Below, one piece after another: positions 58,149 to 64,000 of a stretch of DNA of 64,000 bases. The notes beneath the pieces are model-generated. The model had not been told where the DNA came from. It did not search any database and was given only the letters and a program-made list of their open reading frames with translations. Location: NCBI GenBank assembly GCA_963809715.1, contig CAWEKO010000003.1, positions 186,001 through 250,000 of the forward strand. Reading direction: 5' to 3'. The stretch's first letter is position 1. Each line of letters starts with the position of its first letter. The stretch is from Bog-473 sp963809715 (lineage in GTDB: Bacteria > Actinomycetota > Acidimicrobiia > Acidimicrobiales > RAAP-2). The translations under genes were made by a program, and so were the position numbers.

Positions 58149-59003
58149 ATGGGTTCGCTCGGCGTCGTGGGCCTGGGCAACATGGGCAGCGTGCTCGCCG
58201 CCAACCTGGTGGCCTCGGGCCACGAGGTCGTGACCTATGACGTGGCCGGCGACGGGCGCAACCCCGCCGGAGCGCGCTTCGCCCGGTCGCTCGACGAGCT
58301 GGCACGGCTCGCCGCCAACGTGGTGTGCAGCCTGCCCGACGGGTCGGCGTCGCAGCAGGTGATCGAGGCGCTCGTGGCCACGGCAGAGCGCCGCACCACG
58401 CACGTGGTGGACACGTCGACCATCGGGGTGGCCGCCGCCCGGGAGATCGACGGAATCCTGTCGGCGGCCGGACTCGGCTACGTCGACGCCCCCGTCTCCG
58501 GCGGTGTCGCCGGGGCCCGGGCGCGCACGCTCAACGTGATGTACGCCGGGTCCGACGAGGCCTGCGCTGCGGTCGAGCCGGTGCTGGCCGGCTTGAGCGA
58601 CCGCCGGCGCCGGGTGGGGGAGCGTCCGGGGATGGCCCAGGCGCTCAAGCTGGCCAACAATTTCCTTTCCGCCACCGCGCTGGCCGCTACCAGCGAGGCG
58701 GTGGCCTTCGGAGTGTCGGTGGGCCTCGACCTGGCCACGATGGTCGAGGTGCTCGACGCCTCGAGTGGCCAGAGCGCAGCGACGAGCGACAAATTCCCCA
58801 ACCACGTCGTGACGGGCCGCTATGCCGCCGGCTTCGCCAACACCCTCATGGCCAAGGATTTGTCCCTCTACCTGGGGGCCGCTGAGGATCAGGGGGCACC
58901 CTCGGTCATCGGCCGCGTCACCGCCGCCCTCTGGGAGCGCTTTGCCGATGACGAGCCGGGGGCCGACTTCACCCGGATCTACCCCTTCGTCGAGGGTTCC
59001 TGA
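58149..59003 (+). CDS. NAD(P)-dependent beta-hydroxyacid dehydrogenase family
   Basis: 284 residues of the 3-hydroxyisobutyrate dehydrogenase superfamily. Rossmann motif GVVGLGNMGSVLAANL, DTSTIGVAAAREI, the substrate loop VDAPVSGGVAGARARTL and the catalytic Lys in ALKLANNFLSAT. A C-terminal helical domain with FANTLMAKDLSLYLGAA completes the fold. It oxidises a 3-hydroxyacid or reduces a semialdehyde/imine. Tightly linked to the CMD-family gene upstream. Confidence 0.93.
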   Translation: MGSLGVVGLGNMGSVLAANLVASGHEVVTYDVAGDGRNPAGARFARSLDELARLAANVVCSLPDGSASQQVIEALVATAERRTTHVVDTSTIGVAAAREIDGILSAAGLGYVDAPVSGGVAGARARTLNVMYAGSDEACAAVEPVLAGLSDRRRRVGERPGMAQALKLANNFLSATALAATSEAVAFGVSVGLDLATMVEVLDASSGQSAATSDKFPNHVVTGRYAAGFANTLMAKDLSLYLGAAEDQGAPSVIGRVTAALWERFADDEPGADFTRIYPFVEGS

Positions 59004-59099
59004 CCCCGTCTTTGACTGGCCCGGACGACGGCTGCTAAGCAGTCGCACAGCATCGCGCTGAGCAAGTGCTCAGCGCACGTGGTGCAGAACGGAGCTGTG

Positions 59100-60385
59100 A
59101 TGACCGACTACGACTCAGTCGATTTCTTCGCGGACGAGTCCCTGCTCGAGGACCCCTACCCCTACTTCGAGCACCTGCGCTCCCAGTGCCCCGTCCTGCC
59201 GACGAACCCGCACGGGGTGGTGGCGGTGTCGGGGTACGAGGAGGCTTCGGAGATCTACCTGAACCCCGACACCTTCTCGTCGTGCAACTCGGTCATCGGG
59301 CCCTTCGCGACCTTTCCGGTGCCCCTCGAGGGTGACGACGTCGGCGACATCATCGACACCTACCGCGACCGGCTGCCGATGTTCGAGCACATGGTCACCA
59401 TGGACCCTCCGATGCACACGCAGGAGCGGGCGCTCATCATGCGGCTGCTGACGCCGAAGCGGCTCAAGGAGAACGAGGCCTTCATGTGGCGCCTGGCCGA
59501 CCGGCAGATGGACGAGTTCGTCGCCGACGGCCGCTGCGAATTCATCAAGGCCTATACGCAGCCCTTCGCCATGCTGGCCGTGGCCGACGTACTCGGCGTT
59601 CCCGAATCGGATCACGATCGCTTCCGTGAGGGGTTCGGTTTCAGTTCGAGCCCGGGGAAGCTGGGCAGCGGGAGCACGGGCATGTCCTCCAACGCGCTCG
59701 AACTGGCTCGACGATTGGTTCACCACTTACATCGAGGACCGGCGCCGGGTGCCGCGGGCGGACGTCTTGACCGACCTGGCTCTGGGCACTTACCCCGACG
59801 GGTCGACCCCCGATGTGACCTCGGTCGTGCGGACCGCGACCTTCCTCTTCGCGGCGGGGCAGGAGACGACGGCACGCCTGCTCGCCGTCGGCCTCAAGTA
59901 CCTCTGCGAGTACCCCGAGCTTCAGGACGAGTTGCGGGCCCATAGCGACCGGATCCCCGGCTTCATCGAGGAGGCGTTGCGGATCGAGAGTCCCGTCAAG
60001 GCCGACTTCCGCTTGGCCCGTCGGAACACCAGCGTCGGTGGCGTCGACATCGCGGCGGGGACGCCGGTGATGCTGCTCAACGGCGCGGCCAATCGCGATC
60101 CGCGGCTGTTCGAGTGCCCCGACGAGTTCCGCGTCGACCGTGAGAACGCCAAGGTCCACATCGCGTTCGGCCGCGGTCGTCCACGCCTGTCCCGGGGGAC
60201 CCTTGGCCCGGGTGGAGGGCCGTGTGAGCATCGAGCGGATTCTCGACCGCATGCGGGACATCCGGCTCTCCGAAGAGCACCACGGCCCACCCGGGGACCG
60301 TCACTTCGCGTACGAGCCGACGTGGGTCCTGCGCGGGCTGCACGAGTTGCACATCGAATTCACCCCGGCGGAGGTGACGGCATGA
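59100..60385 (+). pseudogene. Cytochrome P450, frameshifted twice
   Basis: A P450 of ~428 residues when repaired. Frame 1 (59100 to ~59699) gives YDSVDFFADESLLEDPYPYF and the C-helix region MVTMDPPMHTQERAL. Frame 2 (~59701 to ~60177) gives NWLDDWFTTYIEDRRR, the I-helix FLFAAGQETTARL and ExxR in EEALRIESP. Frame 3 (~60179 to the stop) gives the heme Cys in VHACPGGPLARVEG. One surplus base near 59700 and one near 60178 explain both breaks. It is followed by an SDR, a TetR and a 3Fe-4S ferredoxin, its likely electron donor. Confidence 0.85.
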
Positions 60386-61130
60386 CGAGTCGAATCGCCG
60401 TCGTCACCGGAGCCGCCTCGGGGATCGGGCTCGGCATCGCCACGCCGCCTGGCGGGCGACGGGCACGCGGTGGCGCTGCTCGACCAGGATGGTGGAGCAG
60501 CGGAGAAGGCCGCTTCCCAACTGTCCGGGGCCGGTCACACGGCGTCCGGATACGAGGTGGACGTGGCCGATCGCGGTGCGATCGAGCGCGTGTATGCCTC
60601 GGTCCGCCAGGATCTCGGCCCGATCACCATCGTGGTGACCAGCGCCGGCATCGAGGCCTTCGAGCCGGTCGTGGAGATCACCCCCGAGAAATGGGACCGC
60701 TTGATCGCGGTGAACCTGACCGGCACCTTCACCTGTGTGCAGCTTGCCGTGCCGGACATGATCGAAGCCGGCTGGGGCCGCATCGTGACCATCTCCTCGT
60801 CGAGCGCCCAGTCCGGGCGCGCCGAACATGGCGCACTACGTCGCGTCGAAAGGGGGAGTCATCGGTCTCACCAAGGCCCTGGCCCGGGAACTGGCCGACC
60901 GGCACATCACGGCCAACACGATTCCACCGACCATCGTGGACACGCCGATGGCCAGAAAGGGAGTGGCGGGAGGCCACGTGCCCAGCATCGAGGTCATGGG
61001 CCGCATGGTGCCCTTGGGCCGGGCCGGCACGCCCGACGACATCGCGGGCGCCTGTTCCTATCTCTGTTCCGAGGACGGCAGCTACATCACCGGGCAGGTG
61101 ATCGGGGTCAACGGGGGGATGTACATCTGA
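60382..61130 (+). pseudogene. Short-chain dehydrogenase/reductase, frameshifted twice
   Basis: Classical SDR of ~249 residues when repaired. Segment 1 has VVTGAASGIGLGIA. After an extra base near 60444, segment 2 gives LAGDGHAVALLDQDGG, VTSAGIEAFEPV, VNLTGTFTC and the catalytic Ser in TISSSSAQSG. After another near 60818, segment 3 gives MAHYVASKGGVIGLTKAL and SYITGQVIGVNGGM. It closely parallels the intact SDR at 54742. It starts 4 bp before the P450 stop. Confidence 0.85.
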
Positions 61131-61850
61131 GCATCCCAGTCCGAACGGACCGCGCCCAGAACGAGTCGAGCGACATCCGCTCGGAGGCCGGTCGGCGTCT
61201 CGGCGCGGAGACGTCCAAGACCAGGGCCGCGCTCCTCGACGCCGCGGAGACAGCTGATGCTCGAAGAGGGGTACGCCGCCGTGACGTCGCGGCGCGTCGC
61301 CGCCGCGGCCGGCCTCAAACCCCAGCTGGTGCACTACTACTTCCGCACCATGGACGACCTCTTCCTGGCGCTCTACCGAAGCCGGGCCGAGCAGGGACTC
61401 GAGCGCCACGCCCAGGCCGCGGCATCCGACCAGCCGCTGTGGGCGTACTGGGATCTGAGCCAGGACGCCAGGGGTACCAGGCTGACCATGGAATTCATCG
61501 CTCTGGCCAATCACCGCAAGGAGATCCTCGCCGAGATCACCGCCTCGGCCGAGCGCTTCCGCGCCGACGAGTTCAAGGGCATAGAGGCCGCGCTCAACCG
61601 CTACGACATCGACCAGAAGCAGTACCCGCCGCTGGTGTGCACCGTCCTGATGACGACCATCTCCCAGTTCCTGGTGATCGAGCACGAGATCTTGGGCATG
61701 TCGACGGGACATGCGGCGACCGTGGCCTTCGTGGAGGAGTTGTTGACCTCGCTCGAAGGACCGCGGCCCCCGACGGACCGGGGGAACCCCCGGCGAACCG
61801 GCTCCCGCCGCGGTGTCGTAGCATCGAAGAACCCGCGGATCGACCGCTGA
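61127..61850 (+). pseudogene. TetR-family regulator, frameshifted
   Basis: Segment 1 (to ~61249) encodes GAETSKTRAALLDAAE, the beginning of the TetR HTH. After one surplus base near 61250, segment 2 continues MLEEGYAAVTSRRVAAAAG and LVHYYFRTMDDLFLALYR, the recognition helix, followed by a ligand domain ending MTTISQFLVIEHEILGMSTG. The start is unclear: no ATG or GTG is in frame near the SDR stop, and CTG 61127 is possible. It would regulate the P450/SDR module. Confidence 0.8.
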
Positions 61851-61866
61851 GGAGGAGGAAGATCTC

Positions 61867-62058
61867 ATGCGTGTTGTCGTCGACTTCGACCTGTGCGAGA
61901 GCAATGCGCTCTGCATGGCGGCGGCACCCGAGGTCTTCGAGGTCCGCGAGGACGACTTCCTCTACGTGCTCGACGAGAACCCTCCCGAAGAGCTGCGCGA
62001 GAAGGTCATGGCGGCGGTCAGAAGCTGCCCCAAGAACGCCATCTCCGTCGAGGACTGA
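61867..62058 (+). CDS. 3Fe-4S ferredoxin (P450-associated type)
   Basis: 63 residues. Cysteines 10, 16 and 54 in DLCESNALCMAAAP and RSCPKNAIS give the three-cysteine pattern of 3Fe-4S ferredoxins that feed actinobacterial P450s; the second position of the classical CxxCxxC motif is not Cys. GAGGAGGAAGA precedes the ATG. It lies two genes after the P450 at 59100 and is the only ferredoxin in the window, so it may also serve the P450 at 29467. Confidence 0.94.
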   Translation: MRVVVDFDLCESNALCMAAAPEVFEVREDDFLYVLDENPPEELREKVMAAVRSCPKNAISVED

Positions 62059-62103
62059 GCCTGCCCGCCGGACCCGAACATCAGGCCGGCGGGCGGACCT
62101 CGG

Positions 62104-63378
62104 TCAGGACGAAGCGGTGCTCGTTCCCGGGATGTCCGTGCCGCAGGACGGCGTGGTCGAGGCCGGGACGAATCCGTTCTTCTCGGCGATCATGTACCAG
62201 CCGCACGACTTCGGCAGGTCCTTGCCGAAGTTATTCGTGTAGTTGATCGTCTGTGGCAGCAGGCCGTTGCCGTTGTAGCTCTTGAGGTGACGCAGGTCGC
62301 TGATGACGGCGGCGCGGGTCGGGTTCTTCCCGGCCAGCGTCAGGCCCTTGATCATCAGGTCTGCGCCGAGCCACGACTCGTACTGGCTGAAGGTCGGGAA
62401 GTCGCTCGACTTGAAGTGCGCGTACTTCTCGAGCGCCGCCTGCATGTTCTTCGTCCCGGCATTGGGAATCTGGAAGGGACGGAACGTGGTGTCGAAGTAC
62501 CCACCTTGAACCGAGGACCAGGACGGCGAACCGATCACGGCGGGGTCGTAGCCGGTCGGGAAGACCATGACTTTGGGCTTCACCCCGTTCTGCTTGAGCG
62601 CTGCGGCGAGCGCATCGTTGGAGTTGTCGTCGAGGCCGGCATAGAAGGCGTTGCAGCCCTTCTGCTTGGCGACGAGGGCAGGTGTGCCCATCTGGACGGA
62701 GCCGAAGGGGATCGACGTGTCGAGCACCCCCTGCTTCCCTCCCGCGTGCACGAAGGAATCGACCGTGCCGATGGCTGACCGCGACGACGACGGGGAGATG
62801 CCGTAGCCGTACGAGCAGACCACGGTGCCCCCGTGGGCTTTCAAGAAGCTGCCGATGGCGGTGTTGACCGGGTACTTCGGGTCAAGGCTGCCGACATCGG
62901 AGGCGAACATGTTGGTGAAGGGCTTGGTGCCCCACTCGGGGCCGTCGAAGAACCCCCCGGTGACCGGCACGCCCTGCTGGTTCGGGTACTTGTCGCCCAG
63001 GAAGAACAGCGGGCTGGTCGAGACGATGCCGAAGGCACCCTTGGACAGCGCAGACTGGATCGCCGTGACGATCTCCGTCGGGCTGGTCTGGTCATCGAGG
63101 ACGAGACCGACGAGCTTGTGGCCGTTCACGCCGCCGGCGGCGTTCTGCTGAGCGATTCGCGCGTTGAACCCGGCCGGGGCATTGCTGAACTCGGACGAGC
63201 CCGGTCCGGTGAGCGAGGTGATCATGGCGATGGTGATGGGTGCTTCCGAACTGGCGGCCCCCGCCGGCGTGGTCGTCGCAGTGGTCGCCGCCAGGGTCAG
63301 GAGCCCCGATGCTGCGGTGGCCATCGCAAGTCCTGCCAAGCCCAGGCGGCCCAAAGGCCTGCTCGAGCGGTTACGCAT
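62104..63378 (-). CDS. ABC transporter substrate-binding protein (branched-chain amino acid type)
   Basis: 424 residues. Signal peptide: RNRSSRPLGRLGLAG, hydrophobic stretch, then TTTPAGAASS. Mature protein begins APITIAMITSLTGPGSSEF, with QNAAGGVNGHKLVGLVLDD as the family's first-lobe motif and IVTAIQSALSKGAFGIVST. It is a Peripla_BP_6 protein and the second orphan binding protein in the window (see 5316); no permease genes are nearby. It probably captures the same kind of hydrophobic organic acid as the other, which is inference. Confidence 0.92.
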   Translation of the reverse strand: MRNRSSRPLGRLGLAGLAMATAASGLLTLAATTATTTPAGAASSEAPITIAMITSLTGPGSSEFSNAPAGFNARIAQQNAAGGVNGHKLVGLVLDDQTSPTEIVTAIQSALSKGAFGIVSTSPLFFLGDKYPNQQGVPVTGGFFDGPEWGTKPFTNMFASDVGSLDPKYPVNTAIGSFLKAHGGTVVCSYGYGISPSSSRSAIGTVDSFVHAGGKQGVLDTSIPFGSVQMGTPALVAKQKGCNAFYAGLDDNSNDALAAALKQNGVKPKVMVFPTGYDPAVIGSPSWSSVQGGYFDTTFRPFQIPNAGTKNMQAALEKYAHFKSSDFPTFSQYESWLGADLMIKGLTLAGKNPTRAAVISDLRHLKSYNGNGLLPQTINYTNNFGKDLPKSCGWYMIAEKNGFVPASTTPSCGTDIPGTSTASS

Positions 63379-63480
63379 GGTGTTGTCCTCCCCAAAAAGT
63401 CACCAGGCGTTCGCCGGTGTGTGCACAAAGAAATACACGCCCGTGGCGTCGAATGCAGGTCAGCCGGCTTCGAGGGCGGC

Positions 63481-64000
63481 TTAAGACGCTGCGACCTGCA
63501 GCAATGCATCCGCCGTGCGCGCCGGTTCGGTGATCATGAGGTCGTGGCCCGTGTCAATTTCCCACAGCCGTCCCTCCGCCCGGGCCTGGTCCATGAGGGA
63601 CTTGTCCCTGGTGGCCACAGTGGAAGTGCACACAATGTGGTACTGCGGGATCGCCCACAGTGCATCCTCGTTTTGCAGTGCGAGAGGCTGTTCGAAGCAC
63701 TTCCAGGGATGGCCGGTCAGGCGCTCGGCCATCCAGGCCAGGTCGTCCGGATCCGTGACGCCGTAGAGGAGACCAGCATCGGGAGCGGGGAGCAGGACGA
63801 GCTCGATGCCGTCGACGACCTGACCCATCGGCCGGACGGCGTTGATCACCGGACCGGCGACATCGACGAGGGACTGGCCGTTCCGTGGGGTGGCGGCGTC
63901 GAGGTACACCAGCTTCCCGACCCGGTCGGCGGCCATGTCGGCCGCGCCGGTGATCACCATGCCGCCGTAGCTGTGGCCGACGAGGATCACGTCGCGCAGG
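63481..64000 (-). CDS. Alpha/beta hydrolase, N-terminus beyond window
   Basis: About 173 C-terminal residues of an EstA/MenH-like alpha/beta hydrolase. The nucleophile elbow VILVGHSYGGMVITG is at the window edge. The acid may be the Asp in LLYGVTDPDDLAW, and the late His is in EIDTGHDLMITEP. The first half of the protein, including the oxyanion strand, lies outside the window. It resembles small esterases with the GHSYGG motif. About 100 bp separate it from the solute-binding protein gene. Confidence 0.88.
   Translation of the reverse strand, partial: LRDVILVGHSYGGMVITGAADMAADRVGKLVYLDAATPRNGQSLVDVAGPVINAVRPMGQVVDGIELVLLPAPDAGLLYGVTDPDDLAWMAERLTGHPWKCFEQPLALQNEDALWAIPQYHIVCTSTVATRDKSLMDQARAEGRLWEIDTGHDLMITEPARTADALLQVAAS

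Overview
The window is high-GC actinobacterial DNA, most likely from an uncultured or little-studied member of the Acidimicrobiia. The indications are strong G/C bias at third codon positions, frequent GTG starts, many acyl-CoA dehydrogenases, type III CoA-transferases, luciferase-like monooxygenases and P450s, and a secreted protein built from GYWLVASDGG-type repeats that are common in that class. The taxonomic call is inference; no rRNA or tRNA gene was found.

Layout. (i) 1-6.75 kb: beta-oxidation genes (acyl-CoA dehydrogenase, thiolase, crotonase), a family 3 glycosidase and an ABC solute-binding protein. (ii) 6.75-20.6 kb: an accessory island, visibly lower in GC. It carries two small-molecule kinase-like genes, a YrhB/Imm35-like gene, an alpha/beta-hydrolase-cyclase fusion, a hemerythrin, an SRPBCC protein, a pair of overlapping tyrosine recombinases, and then a run of small unrelated genes separated by a recurring structured repeat. 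That run resembles an integron-like gene-cassette array with non-canonical recombination sites and is the most interesting part of the window. (iii) 20.6-25.3 kb: oxidoreductases. (iv) 26.1-28.6 kb: a large secreted repeat plus beta-helix protein. (v) 28.7-43.6 kb: dense catabolic clusters (P450, acyl-CoA ligases, CoA-transferases, paired acyl-CoA dehydrogenases, crotonases, a GntR regulator, a luciferase-like monooxygenase and a CitE-type lyase). (vi) 43.7-55.5 kb: a Rieske oxygenase with its reductase, an aldehyde dehydrogenase, a second acyl-CoA dehydrogenase pair, a TetR regulator and further oxidoreductases. (vii) 55.5-62.1 kb: a TauD-type dioxygenase, an amidohydrolase and a P450/SDR/TetR/ferredoxin module. 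Four of these genes carry single-base insertions. (viii) 62.1-64 kb: a second ABC solute-binding protein and a truncated alpha/beta hydrolase.

Together the catabolic genes look like peripheral and side-chain degradation of a hydrophobic, ring-containing carboxylic compound. Oxygenases (Rieske plus reductase, P450 plus 3Fe-4S ferredoxin, luciferase-like enzymes) introduce oxygen, ligases and CoA-transferases activate the acid, and paired acyl-CoA dehydrogenases, crotonases, thiolase and a CitE-type lyase shorten the chain. The substrate cannot be named from sequence alone. Short AT-rich motifs recur in the divergent promoters of these clusters and may reflect shared regulation.
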